A stretch of 59,028 bases of DNA from Thermoproteota archaeon (lineage in GTDB: Archaea; Thermoproteota; Thermoprotei_A; Sulfolobales; NBVN01). The notes below the pieces were generated by a model that worked only from the letters and a program-made list of their open reading frames with translations, did not search any database and was not told the origin of the DNA. Positions 51,296 to 59,028 of this stretch are shown here, piece after piece. How positions within the stretch are numbered: the first letter of the stretch is position 1; every line of letters begins with the position of its first letter. The stretch spans positions 1-59,028 of the forward strand of contig JAUQPH010000006.1 in the NCBI GenBank assembly GCA_030550455.1, written 5' to 3'. The position numbers and the translations under genes are program-made.

Positions 51296-52477
51296 TTGTG
51301 TTTGCCACGTGACCTACTAAATTCTATTACTGGGAAACTGATAGGAGACCTACCAATCTTCTGCCTCGAGAGGTGGCAATCACTCCACGAGACTAGGGCT
51401 AGAGTCAACTTAAGCGAAAGCGGGGTGCATCCTCTAAGGCTTCGGGACCTCATCAGTTACGGAGTCGATTTAGAGGAAATATTCGAACTTGAGCTAGGGT
51501 ACGGGTGGACTAAAGGGTCTCAAGAGCTAAGGGAGGCGATTTCAGAGCTTTACCGTGGCTTCGTGGAGCCAGAAAACGTAGTTGTAACTTCTGGTTCGGC
51601 TGAAGCGAATCTTCTCGCAGTGCTTTCTACAGTGTCGCAAGGCGATACGGTGCTAGTAGATACTCCCAACTATATGCAAGTAGCCGGGCTTCTGCAGTGG
51701 ATCGGGGCTAAAGTCGTTTATTTAAGGAGGAAGCCGCCTAACTGGAGCTTTCCTATCCATGAGGCCATCGAGTTTATGAAGAAGGTAAGACCTAAGGCCG
51801 TATTCGTTACCGACCCCAATAATCCCACTGGAAGCTATATGAGTAAGAGAGAGCTCGAGGAGCTAGCCCTGGAGGCCTCGAAGTACGATGTCACTCTAGT
51901 TTTCGACGAAGTCTACTGGGGCACAGAGAGAGGGGAGCCAAAGCATAGTATCGCCGAAGTATCTCACTCAGAGAGGTTTATCTCAACCTCCGGACTCTCG
52001 AAAGCGTACGGCCTCCCGGGCTTGAGGATAGGGTGGCTAGCATCCGGTTCTAAGACCCTTGCCTATCGAGCTTGGAGCATTAAAGACTATGTGAGTATAT
52101 CACCATCTATACTGAGCGATAGAATAGCCTCAAGAGTATTGAGTCCTAACGTAATAGCTGCGCTTAAGAAAAGAGCACGAGATATAGTAAGTGAGAACCT
52201 AAACGTTCTTATGTCGATGATTTCTAAAGGTGATATCTTCACACTATACCCTAACGCAGCAGGAGCCTTCGCATGGGTTAAAATCCCATGGACTAAAGAT
52301 ACTCTTAAACTATCATATAGCATATACGAGATGAGTAAGATCCTCGTAGCACCCGGTGAGTGCTTTGGCTCGGAGGGACACATGAGGATCGGTGTAGGCA
52401 TTAAACCTGAACTCTTCAAGTTGGGACTGTCAGAGCTCCTAGAAGTACTAAAAATACTGAAAGATACAGCTAAATAA
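51296..52477 (+). CDS. PLP-dependent aminotransferase (aspartate aminotransferase fold)
   Basis: The 393-residue enzyme is a class I/II aminotransferase: Asn176 in PNNPTGS, Asp204 in FDEVYWG and the Schiff-base Lys236 in SGLSKAYGLPGLRIGW are all present, as is the GSAEANLLAVL cofactor loop. The start is TTG 51296 with GGGGT five nt upstream. Substrate specificity is not readable; archaeal members act on aspartate, alanine, aromatic or branched amino acids. It is monocistronic and follows a gene-poor region rich in element relics. Confidence 0.9.
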   Translation: MCLPRDLLNSITGKLIGDLPIFCLERWQSLHETRARVNLSESGVHPLRLRDLISYGVDLEEIFELELGYGWTKGSQELREAISELYRGFVEPENVVVTSGSAEANLLAVLSTVSQGDTVLVDTPNYMQVAGLLQWIGAKVVYLRRKPPNWSFPIHEAIEFMKKVRPKAVFVTDPNNPTGSYMSKRELEELALEASKYDVTLVFDEVYWGTERGEPKHSIAEVSHSERFISTSGLSKAYGLPGLRIGWLASGSKTLAYRAWSIKDYVSISPSILSDRIASRVLSPNVIAALKKRARDIVSENLNVLMSMISKGDIFTLYPNAAGAFAWVKIPWTKDTLKLSYSIYEMSKILVAPGECFGSEGHMRIGVGIKPELFKLGLSELLEVLKILKDTAK

Positions 52478-52822
52478 CCTCCGGCAACAGTTTCGGGTTT
52501 TGAAGTAGACTATGTTATCCCTATCCTCCTCGACTACGATAACTGGTAGACTTCTACCCGTGAATTCGCCTCATCTTCTCTTCGTTTTTACCTAGTGGGT
52601 AGAGGATGTAGTTCACTCTCATCTGCTCTACCTGAATCCAGCAGTCTCAAGGTCGAGTGAGGACTGCGACACCATTTTTGTCCTCTGGGGCCGTCGTAGT
52701 TTCTAGAAGATTACATAGTGTACGAGTTTCGTGAGTAGCATCAGACTCTGCGTGTCGCTAGTTCATCATTGCGAGGATATTTAAGTTAGTGTAGCATGTT
52801 CTTTACGGGGGTAGGTAGCACC
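52478..52822. other. intergenic stretch with promoter of DUF131 pair
   Basis: No gene is seen. The TATA-like ATATTTAAG at 52778-52786 places transcription start near 52807. This rules out the ATG at 52796 for the following gene and supports ATG 52823, which has GGGGGTAGGT upstream. A C-box-like ATGATGA on the minus strand near 52767 lacks a suitably spaced D box. Confidence 0.4.
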
Positions 52823-53092
52823 ATGCCGGCTTTACAGATAATGCTAGCTATGATCGCTTTAGCTGTCACCCTCATTTTGGCTGGTACTATAATGATGATC
52901 CTTTCTGCTCTAGGAGGCGAAGCTGAGGGAACTGAGAAGAAGCGCGTTGAAGGTGGAGCTGTTGTAGTAGTAGGTCCTGTACCTATAGTACTGGGAACAA
53001 GCGAGAGAATAACCAAGTTCCTCATGGTACTAGCTATAGCTCTACTAGCACTCTCGGTCTTATTTTACCTCGTGATTTCCCGGGGTGTTTAG
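52823..53092 (+). CDS. DUF131 family membrane protein
   Basis: The 89-residue protein has two helices (about residues 5-28 and 66-86) flanking a loop with GGAVVVVGPVPIVLGTS, matching the conserved archaeal DUF131 (PF01998) pattern GGGxxxxGPxPIxxG. The family is archaeal, of unknown function, predicted membrane-bound. I use ATG 52823 rather than ATG 52796 because the TATA box makes the latter untranscribed. The next gene, 2 nt downstream, encodes a related two-helix protein, so the two form a tandem pair. Confidence 0.7.
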   Translation: MPALQIMLAMIALAVTLILAGTIMMILSALGGEAEGTEKKRVEGGAVVVVGPVPIVLGTSERITKFLMVLAIALLALSVLFYLVISRGV

Positions 53093-53094
53093 TT

Positions 53095-53376
53095 GTGAGA
53101 GTAGGCTTGTTTAAAGCCGGTCTACTGCTGATCCTGATAGGCTTCACGCTAGCGTTTACAGCCGTGTTGCTACCTCTGCTTACTGCCACTCTTGAAGCTG
53201 GAGGAAACCGCGACATAAGTATCTCGGGAGGTGGGTGTATCTTGATAATGTTCGTGCCTATATGCTTTGGTGTAGGTGAAGCAGGTCTACCGCTTATGGT
53301 TATAGCAACAACCCTAGCGGTTGTCCTAGCTACCCTAGGTTTACTGGTTCTATGGAAGATCCGCCCAAAGGCGTAA
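53095..53376 (+). CDS. DUF131-like membrane protein, tandem copy
   Basis: The 93-residue protein has two hydrophobic segments (about 5-30 and 65-88) and a central ISGGGCILIMFVPICFGVG, a diverged form of the DUF131 signature in which the GPxPI core is replaced by MFVPI with cysteines nearby. Start GTG 53095 has GGGGTG upstream. It likely pairs with the preceding DUF131 protein. Function unknown. Confidence 0.6.
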   Translation: MRVGLFKAGLLLILIGFTLAFTAVLLPLLTATLEAGGNRDISISGGGCILIMFVPICFGVGEAGLPLMVIATTLAVVLATLGLLVLWKIRPKA

Positions 53377-53384
53377 GTCGTCTA

Positions 53385-53646
53385 AACAGATACTTCAACT
53401 TCCACTTCCCGTCCTAGGTTTCTGTAGGTTTTCCTAGGGTGAGTTGCCCTCCCGCCCGCAGTTCACTGTGGCCACCAACTACTCCACGCGGAAGTCGTGG
53501 GCACTACTCGAGCCCAACGGCACGGAGCTCCTATCTAGCTCGATCCCTGAGTGGCTTGGGGCATCACCCCCATCCCGCCCAGACTCACCTCAAACACCTA
53601 CACAAACACAAAACTCCACAAAAACCTAACGCACTAAACAACCGTC
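53385..53646 (-). repeat. TnpB-tail (omega-RNA-like) locus, IS607 group, copy C
   Basis: Read on the minus strand this locus matches the tnpB 3' region over about 80 nt up to the shared 18-base block at 53508-53525. After that it matches the copy at 49259-49485, including GCGTGGAGTAGTTGGTGG and CCTAGGAAAACCTACAGAAA. A terminal hairpin pairs CCTAGG at 53413-53418 and 53433-53438. The left end (GACGGTTGTTTAGTGCGTTAGG) resembles that of copy B. No protein is encoded; small open frames here (for example 53439-53654) are antisense shadows. A solitary guide-RNA scaffold or MITE-like derivative is inferred. Confidence 0.65.
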
Positions 53647-53731
53647 AACCCTAAATGCTTAAACTAAGCTGTCACGTCGTTTAGCTTATTCACCGCGCTA
53701 TCGGTTTAAGTACATGAATACTGAAATTCAA

Positions 53732-53739
53732 CTTAAATA
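53732..53739 (+). promoter_or_regulatory. TATA box of YHS gene
   Basis: CTTAAATA is centred about 35 nt before the GTG start at 53770, leaving a leader of about 10 nt. This supports the reality of the small YHS gene. Confidence 0.5.
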
Positions 53740-53769
53740 CTTGAGTTAGGTGTACACGTAGGGTAAATC

Positions 53770-53940
53770 GTGGAAGCAGTAGACCCCGTATGCGGGATGA
53801 AGGTCGACCCTAGTAAAGCTAAATATAAAAGCGTCTATAAAGGAAACATCTACTACTTCTGTAGCATACACTGCATGAAAGCGTTTGAAAAAGATCCGGA
53901 GTACTACCTCAAGTACGGACCAATAGGTATGCCTAAATAG
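53770..53940 (+). CDS. 56-residue YHS-domain protein
   Basis: The frame from GTG 53770 encodes 56 residues opening with VEAVDPVCGMKVDPSKAKYK, the hallmark of the YHS domain, and continuing NIYYFCSIHCMKAFEKDPEY. The conserved cysteines are those of VCGM and CSIHC, which are metal-binding in YHS and TRASH-type domains. The gene is convergent with the copper P-type ATPase 43 nt away. YHS and TRASH domains are often found fused to, or next to, such ATPases and act in metal delivery or sensing. I infer a copper or heavy-metal chaperone. Confidence 0.8.
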   Translation: MEAVDPVCGMKVDPSKAKYKSVYKGNIYYFCSIHCMKAFEKDPEYYLKYGPIGMPK

Positions 53941-53983
53941 TGAGCGAAAGCTTTAATGCTTTCCCAATAGCTGAATTACAGAC

Positions 53984-56395
53984 TTATTTAGGTCTCCACC
54001 TCAAGAGAGTGAGAGAGTTCAAAATTACGGATATGTCGCTCATGATCATGGCGATAGCGGCAGCTTCAGGTCTAAGCATTAACCCGAAACTCTTGTAGAA
54101 GAATCCCATAGCCATAGGTACGAGAAGTAAGTTATAGGCGAATGCCCAGAAGAGGTTTTCCATAGACTTTCTTTTGGACATCTTCGCTAGCTTAAACAGC
54201 TCAACTATCGAAAACAGGTCGTTACTCATTACTACAACATCTCCAGCCTCCTTGGATATATCCGACCCACGACCCATAGCGACTCCCACAAAAGCTCTAC
54301 CTATAGCGGCAGCATCGTTTACTCCATCTCCGATGAACATTACTCTAGCACCACTAGACTGAATAGATTCAACAAGTTCTACTTTGTCCTCTGGTCTAAG
54401 TTCAGCGTAAATTGAGTCTATACCCAGTTCTGAAGCTATGACACTCGCCGTCTTTGCGCTGTCTCCAGTCGCTAGAATAGGCTTTACTCCAGATTCTACT
54501 AAGAATCTAACTAAGTACTTACCTTCAGGTCTGAGCTCGTCGCCTATCTCAAGCACGGCCACAGGTGTTTTGTCTATAGCCACTACAACAGCCGTTCTAC
54601 CCATAGAAGACACCTTCTCGATTACTGGCGCGATGTTATCCGTTCCGCTCGAGTTCATCTTCTCTATGAGCCTGTAGGAACCAACAGCTACTTCACTATC
54701 TCCAACTCTAGCTATAACTCCAAGGCCTGGTATGTGAATATAGTCAGAGGCATACTTAGGAGATATTCCATAGTGAGTACAGTAGTCTAAGATGGCCTGC
54801 CCTAGTGGGTGCTCGCTCTTGAGTTCTGCGGAGCAAGCGTACTCGAGAGCTATCGTTGGGTCAAAGCTGTTCAATGGAGTAACCCCGAGTACTTTAGGTT
54901 TACCGACAGTGAGAGTGCCTGTTTTATCGAGTATGGCTACGTTGACTCGTAGCAGTCTCTCCAGTACGTCACTTCTCCTCACTAGTAAGCCTAGTTGGGC
55001 TGCTTTGATTGAAGCTAGCGAGATTACCATGGGAATAGCGATACCGAGTGGACATGGACACGTTACTGCGAGTACTGAAACCGCAAAGAGTAGAGCTTCA
55101 CCAACACCGAGACCTTCAACTAGGAACCAGTAGCAGAATGTCGCAGCACTTAAAAACAAGACAGCCCAAGTTAGGTAGCCAACTACTCTATCAGCCAGTC
55201 TCTGAATGTTGGGCTTAAAGAACTGAGCCTCTCTTACAGCTCTAATTATGTACGATAGACTAGTATCTTCCCCTACTCTAGTCGCTCTTACGCGAATGTA
55301 GCCACTAACAAGCAAGGATCCAGCTAAAACAGAGTCCCGAGTTTCACTAGTCTTTAGCTTTGGTGTAGGTTCTCCTGTGAACATGGATTCGTCTACGTAT
55401 CCCTGTCCGTCTACGACAACTCCATCTACAGGAACCCTCTCTCCGGCTTTTACCTCAACAGTATCCCCGACTTTAACAGAGTCTATACCGACTTCTTGAG
55501 TACTGCCATCAGTGTTTACGACCCTCGCAGTTCTAACTGCGAGCTCCGCCAACCGCATTATAGCTCTAGACGCTCTCCGCCTTAGTCTCTCTTCAAGATA
55601 CTTACCGGCCGCAACAAAACCTAGTACACCAGCAGAAGCTTCAAAGAACACCTCACCGTGTTTAGGTGCGAAAGATAAAACCGCAGTACTGTAGATATAG
55701 GTAACTAGAGAGGATAAGGATATGAGAGAGTCCATAGTCGGTACTCCTCGAGAAAGAGACCTCAGTCCTCTTAACACTATATCTAGGTTTAGCGCTATTA
55801 CTACTGTAGCAAGCACGAAGAGCATGTAGGGGCTGTACTCATATAGGGGCAAGACGACACCGAAGGCGAGCAAGCTATGGTATGCGACAGCACTTAAACC
55901 GGCTAAGAAAGACACCAACCTGCCGGCATACCCTCCGGACTCACGTTCTTCGATTAATTCGACAACCTCTTCGGAAGCCTCCCTAAGCTGGGGAAACTTA
56001 CTTTTAATCTCGCTAAGTACCTCGCTCTCAGATACCGTGTATGGGTTAAACAGGATCACGGCTACTTTAGTTACAGGTGAATATCTACACTCTACGACAC
56101 CACTTAGTCTCGAGACATACTTTTCGAAACTCGATACCTCCGCTTCCTCTAGGTCTATGAAGACCTGAAGCTGCCTCTTTTCGATATCGTAGCCGGAGTC
56201 TCTCACGGCTTTAGCTATATCTTTCGTAGATACCTGCCTAGAGTCGTAGACTACTACCGCTTCTCCACTACCTACGTCAGCCTCGAATTTGACTATCCCA
56301 CCTAACTTCTCGAGAGATCTCCTTATAGAGTAAATACATGCCGCACAGTCTACTCCGATAAGTCTAAACTTTTCCTTCTTGAGATAATTACTCAA
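53984..56395 (-). CDS. copA: copper-translocating P1B-type ATPase
   Basis: The protein (about 803 residues from TTG 56395) has an N-terminal heavy-metal-associated domain with GVDCAAC, eight predicted helices, an actuator domain with VDESMFTGEPTPKLK, the transmembrane CPC metal site in AVTCPCPLGIAIP, the phosphorylation motif DKTGTLTVG and the hinge GDGVNDAAAIG. This is a Cu+/Ag+ export ATPase. TTG 56395 has GGTGGGG five nt upstream, better than the GTG at 56407. The gene follows the TusA-like and IscU-like genes on the same strand, with a 19-nt gap, so copper export may be coexpressed with iron-sulfur assembly. Confidence 0.93.
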   Translation of the reverse strand: MSNYLKKEKFRLIGVDCAACIYSIRRSLEKLGGIVKFEADVGSGEAVVVYDSRQVSTKDIAKAVRDSGYDIEKRQLQVFIDLEEAEVSSFEKYVSRLSGVVECRYSPVTKVAVILFNPYTVSESEVLSEIKSKFPQLREASEEVVELIEERESGGYAGRLVSFLAGLSAVAYHSLLAFGVVLPLYEYSPYMLFVLATVVIALNLDIVLRGLRSLSRGVPTMDSLISLSSLVTYIYSTAVLSFAPKHGEVFFEASAGVLGFVAAGKYLEERLRRRASRAIMRLAELAVRTARVVNTDGSTQEVGIDSVKVGDTVEVKAGERVPVDGVVVDGQGYVDESMFTGEPTPKLKTSETRDSVLAGSLLVSGYIRVRATRVGEDTSLSYIIRAVREAQFFKPNIQRLADRVVGYLTWAVLFLSAATFCYWFLVEGLGVGEALLFAVSVLAVTCPCPLGIAIPMVISLASIKAAQLGLLVRRSDVLERLLRVNVAILDKTGTLTVGKPKVLGVTPLNSFDPTIALEYACSAELKSEHPLGQAILDYCTHYGISPKYASDYIHIPGLGVIARVGDSEVAVGSYRLIEKMNSSGTDNIAPVIEKVSSMGRTAVVVAIDKTPVAVLEIGDELRPEGKYLVRFLVESGVKPILATGDSAKTASVIASELGIDSIYAELRPEDKVELVESIQSSGARVMFIGDGVNDAAAIGRAFVGVAMGRGSDISKEAGDVVVMSNDLFSIVELFKLAKMSKRKSMENLFWAFAYNLLLVPMAMGFFYKSFGLMLRPEAAAIAMIMSDISVILNSLTLLRWRPK

Positions 56396-56414
56396 TAAAT
56401 ACCCCACCTTAAGG

Positions 56415-56651
56415 TTACATACGTTCCTTCTTCCTTAGTTTAGCCGTGTAGTACGACTCCTCGAGTTTTATTTCGATTACGTCGTACCCGTTTTTAGCTG
56501 CTATAAGCTTCAGAATACCTATCGGTAGGTCTTCTTTTTTAGCTAAAAGATGGATCTCCAGGTCTTCACCTCTATTGATGACGTTTAAGAACCTCACCAT
56601 AGGGTTATCAGAGCAGGTCTTGGATAGTTCTCTAAGGTCTAGTAACTTCAT
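56415..56651 (-). CDS. TusA/SirA-like small sulfur protein
   Basis: The 78-residue protein begins MKLLDLRELSKTCSDNPMVR and resembles TusA-type sulfur carriers, with Cys13 where the CPxP motif normally stands but in the altered form CSDNP. ATG 56651 has GAGGTGG upstream and overlaps the IscU-like gene by 20 nt. A longer frame to 56708 is not supported. Together with the neighbouring desulfurase and scaffold genes it may accept persulfide sulfur. Because the motif deviates, a regulatory or structural role is possible. Confidence 0.65.
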   Translation of the reverse strand: MKLLDLRELSKTCSDNPMVRFLNVINRGEDLEIHLLAKKEDLPIGILKLIAAKNGYDVIEIKLEESYYTAKLRKKERM

Positions 56652-57177
56652 TACCACCACCTCTGGGAAGAGAAACCTTAATAGTATAGCCGGAATAGAG
56701 CTTTTCAAGCATTTTCTCCTCTTCGAGGGTTTGTCTCTCCTCCTGAGTTAACTCCTCGGGTAACCAATCAGGCTGCTTACCTACTTTCTTATAGTACGAC
56801 CTAATAGCTCTTTTGAGTGCTCCAACGGCTAGAATACTGCAGTGGTACTTTATTGGTGGTAGCCCCCCGAGTTCGTCGGCAACGTTCTTCCATGAAATAC
56901 TCCAGGCTTCTCTCATAGATTTACCGACCACGAGCTCTGTCAGAATACTTGCAGCAGCTATGTTAGCGGCACATCCATAGCTTTCGAAGGTAGCGCGCTC
57001 AACTAGTTCTTCACCATCTCTCGTGGTGACCTTGATGTACAACCTGATCATATCACCGCATGCTGGGCTTCCAGCTGACTCGACTATGTCGGCGTCCTCC
57101 ATTGGGCCAACGTTTTTGGGGTTTCTAAACAATTCTAGTACTCTTGGTGTATACGGTAATGGTATCCTAGTACTCAC
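56632..57177 (-). CDS. IscU/NifU-like iron-sulfur scaffold protein
   Basis: The 181-residue protein has the three scaffold cysteines of IscU: Cys40 in PACGD (with Asp42), Cys69 in YGCAAN and Cys113 in YHCSIL. Residues 1-125 form the NifU_N domain, and a further helical tail (about 135-175) is longer than in bacterial IscU. It assembles [2Fe-2S] or [4Fe-4S] clusters from sulfur supplied by the desulfurase encoded upstream. The two genes are on the same strand with a 76-nt gap. The tail overlaps the TusA-like gene start. Confidence 0.9.
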   Translation of the reverse strand: MSTRIPLPYTPRVLELFRNPKNVGPMEDADIVESAGSPACGDMIRLYIKVTTRDGEELVERATFESYGCAANIAAASILTELVVGKSMREAWSISWKNVADELGGLPPIKYHCSILAVGALKRAIRSYYKKVGKQPDWLPEELTQEERQTLEEEKMLEKLYSGYTIKVSLPRGGGNEVTRP

Positions 57178-57253
57178 CGTTGTCCCCCAAATAGGTACGA
57201 CTAGCTTCGTAATAAATCTTTAACGCCGTTATAGTGCTACTAATATCCATGTA

Positions 57254-58486
57254 CTACTTTTTAATAGTGCTTATGCCTCTAAGTCTATCTACAGCCTTCG
57301 GCAGTACCTCTAGGGTGTACTCTATGTCCTCTCTCGTATGGTACCTCGAGGTCTTAAACAGTATGCTCCCATGTGCTTCCTCGTGCTTCCTCCCGATTGC
57401 TAGTAGTACATGACTGGGCTCGAGGATTCTCGAGGTACACGCACTACCGCTTGACACATAAACACCGTTAATGCTAAGTTCTACCGTGAGAGCTTCTCCC
57501 TCGACGTACAGAAAGCTTAAGTTAGCGTTATCCGGTGACCTCATACTAAAGTCTGACGGACCGTTAACTAAGACGTCAGACACTTTCTCTAGTATTCCTC
57601 GAACTAGCAGGTCTCTCGCTTCCCTCATCTTAGCTACGTTTAAATCGAAGTCTCTATACGCAAGCTCGACAGCCTTCCTGAATCCAGCAATTAACGGTAC
57701 GTTTTCTACACCAGGCCATAGCTTTTCGTAACTTAACTGCCCTTTGAGGACCGGTTCAACTCTAACACCTTCTCTAATGAATAGTACTCCAACTCCTCTA
57801 GGACCGTGTATCTTGTGGCTACTGAGGGTGACCATGTCTACGTGTTCGAGCTTCTTAAGGTCTATAGGTATCTTACCAAAAGCGTCTGCGGCATCAGTAT
57901 GGAACACAGCTCGAGGGTTGACTTCTTTAACTACCTTCGAGAGCTCGAAGATATTCTGAACCGTTCCTATCTCGTGGTTAACCATCTGGATACTGACCAA
58001 TGACGTACTCCCGTCGACGAACTCCTTGAGGACCTCCGGGTCTACGAATCCTTCACTATCGACAGGGACTCTAACAACCCTAAACCCAAAGAGCCTCTCG
58101 GCTTCTTCTGCTGGGTAGATGACACTGAGGTGCTCTATTGCCGAGACAACGATCTTCCCACCCCTTCCCTTGTTGGCTAATGCGTGACCGAGAACTGCTA
58201 GGTTGTTTGCTTCAGTACCACTGTGTACGAAAGCGAATTCACCCAAGCCCTCGGCATTGAGGACTTTAGTCAGTAGATCTTTTGTTTTGTAGAGAACTTC
58301 GTAGGCTTCCCACCCCGGCTTATGCGTAATAGATGGGTGCCCGTAGCCAATGGAGTTAAAGTACGGGATCATTTCTTCAACAACCTCTCTCGGAACATAG
58401 CCAGAGTTTTCGTTATCAAAGTAAACTTCTCTCGGGGGTCTACCGTGGGCTCTGAGTAGCTCCTCAACCGACACTCTCACACCCAC
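57254..58486 (-). CDS. cysteine desulfurase (NifS/IscS-like)
   Basis: The 410-residue PLP enzyme has the cofactor lysine Lys225 in SSHKIHGPRG, the base-stacking His119 in AIEHLSV, and the active Cys350 in SSGSACTSRIL. The short motif around the cysteine corresponds to the NifS/IscS (group I) type. It extracts sulfur from cysteine as a persulfide for the IscU-like scaffold encoded downstream. The gene is the first of the likely operon that also includes scaffold, TusA-like protein and copper ATPase. Start ATG is well placed. Confidence 0.93.
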   Translation of the reverse strand: MGVRVSVEELLRAHGRPPREVYFDNENSGYVPREVVEEMIPYFNSIGYGHPSITHKPGWEAYEVLYKTKDLLTKVLNAEGLGEFAFVHSGTEANNLAVLGHALANKGRGGKIVVSAIEHLSVIYPAEEAERLFGFRVVRVPVDSEGFVDPEVLKEFVDGSTSLVSIQMVNHEIGTVQNIFELSKVVKEVNPRAVFHTDAADAFGKIPIDLKKLEHVDMVTLSSHKIHGPRGVGVLFIREGVRVEPVLKGQLSYEKLWPGVENVPLIAGFRKAVELAYRDFDLNVAKMREARDLLVRGILEKVSDVLVNGPSDFSMRSPDNANLSFLYVEGEALTVELSINGVYVSSGSACTSRILEPSHVLLAIGRKHEEAHGSILFKTSRYHTREDIEYTLEVLPKAVDRLRGISTIKK

Positions 58487-58547
58487 TCCTAAGAGCTGAA
58501 GTTACGTTATAAACAGTGTTCGATCTTTCGCTTAAAAGGTTTGAGGG

Positions 58548-59028
58548 TTAGAGCTGAAACCAGCTAGACAGTAAGTACATAGCGGTCATAACTACCGATA
58601 ACGCCAGTACCACGCTATTAAGAGCATCATACGTTCTCCTACTTGGCTTCGCAATGCGAACTCTCTCAAATGATGACCCATTTCTTACGTAAATGCCACC
58701 AGATGCTAGGTCCAGCGCTAAGTGAGTTATATACGTAATTCCACACGCTACGAACACCGCTACATAGCTCTTAACGTCGTAGAGAAAGAGTGCTCCAACA
58801 ACTACTGCCACCAAGGCTGAGACAGCTGATGCATTGATCGGCTCATGAGTCGTCGGAGCTCTATACCTACCTTTGTGGCCAAGGTAATCAATAAACCAGT
58901 TCAAGCAGAGGGAAGCAATAAAAGACGCGTTAAGTAGTTCTACACCGTCTCCTAACTTAACGCACTTCATGAACCACACTGCCGCAGTTGTAGAGAGGAG
59001 TACGTGTACGAGTAGCTTAATTAGTTTC
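58548..59028 (-). CDS. DUF1286 membrane protein, 5' end cut by window
   Basis: The frame runs past the first GTG (58979) to the window edge: residues MKLIKLLVHVLLSTTAAVWF are encoded up to 59027, and the last base (59028) is the third base of what would be the start codon. About 160 residues therefore remain. Four helices and the pattern NWFIDYLGHKGRYRAPTTHE, where His and Asp could bind metal, fit the crenarchaeal DUF1286 family (distantly similar to YdjM-like membrane hydrolases). It is upstream of the desulfurase gene on the same strand with about 60 nt between. Confidence 0.7.
   Translation of the reverse strand, partial: KLIKLLVHVLLSTTAAVWFMKCVKLGDGVELLNASFIASLCLNWFIDYLGHKGRYRAPTTHEPINASAVSALVAVVVGALFLYDVKSYVAVFVACGITYITHLALDLASGGIYVRNGSSFERVRIAKPSRRTYDALNSVVLALSVVMTAMYLLSSWFQL

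Noticed and set aside
52700-52790. Minus-strand C/D-box RNA candidate (ATGATGA then CTGA)
   Set aside because: The interval from C box to CTGA is about 18 nt, longer than normal, no second pair of boxes is seen, and the TATA element nearby faces the wrong distance.
53439-53654. Two overlapping small plus-strand frames
   Set aside because: They lie antisense to the TnpB-tail locus; their sequences are the reverse complement of the RNA-scaffold region and match no protein.
1-59028. CRISPR arrays, rRNA genes, phage or plasmid replication genes
   Set aside because: Looked for on both strands and not found; the only spaced repeats are the TnpB-related loci.

Overview
The window reads as the chromosome of a hyperthermophilic or thermophilic archaeon of the Thermoproteota (crenarchaeal) type. 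Evidence: TATA boxes about 26 nt upstream of starts with leaderless or short-leader genes, frequent GTG/TTG starts with GGTG-type ribosome binding sites, a tRNA without encoded CCA, C/D-box and H/ACA-like guide RNA candidates, a stand-alone GMP synthase ATPase subunit, archaeal families (COG2108 radical SAM, DUF131, DUF1286, BtpA) and an IS607/TnpB element of archaeal type. The genus cannot be fixed from the sequence alone. I see no rRNA, CRISPR array, phage or plasmid genes.

Layout. 0-9 kb: a TnpB-tail repeat, a maleate-isomerase/Asp-Glu-racemase-family enzyme, a HEPN-MNT pair, tRNA-Arg(GCG), a COG2108 radical SAM gene that seems to start at ATT, an H/ACA-like RNA, an isoaspartyl peptidase and an HtrA-like protease. 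9-18 kb: an ABC importer with a fused permease and a divergent surface coiled-coil protein, a fucose-isomerase-related protein, an L-aspartate-oxidase/fumarate-reductase-type flavoprotein, a BtpA protein and superoxide dismutase. 18-27 kb: an RNase P-like structured RNA, membrane proteins, an EamA exporter, an HD hydrolase, a C/D-box RNA, an RbsB-type binding protein and a TAXI-TRAP transporter. 27.5-30.5 kb: IS607 tnpA-tnpB abutting a cysteine-synthase gene. 30.5-34 kb: a phosphoribosyltransferase, guaAb and a saccharopine-dehydrogenase-family protein. 34-41.6 kb: a ribokinase-rbsA-rbsC operon and an oligopeptide ABC operon lacking its ATPases.

41.9-48.2 kb is a coherent amino-acid module: a proline-racemase-family enzyme with an unusual Cys/Ser active pair, an NSS sodium symporter followed by two tiny one-helix proteins (37 and 36 aa), and a divergent four-gene dye-linked dehydrogenase (alpha flavoprotein, ferredoxin, BFD-type [2Fe-2S] protein, DAO-type beta flavoprotein). 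It probably takes up, epimerises and oxidises proline or hydroxyproline. 48.5-59 kb: DUF488, a CDF metal transporter, an aminotransferase, tandem DUF131 membrane proteins, a 56-residue YHS protein facing a Cu P-type ATPase, and an iron-sulfur set (cysteine desulfurase, IscU-like scaffold, TusA-like protein) ending with a DUF1286 protein cut at the window edge.

The strongest unexplained signal is a family of five short (about 225-290 bp) non-coding loci, plus the intact IS607 copy. Each combines the left end of a TnpB-type element with its 3' end, the part that encodes the TnpB guide RNA (omega-RNA), without the recombinase or most of tnpB. Two sequence groups exist, and within the IS607-like group the hairpins occur at the same places although their sequences differ, which suggests that the RNA fold is maintained.
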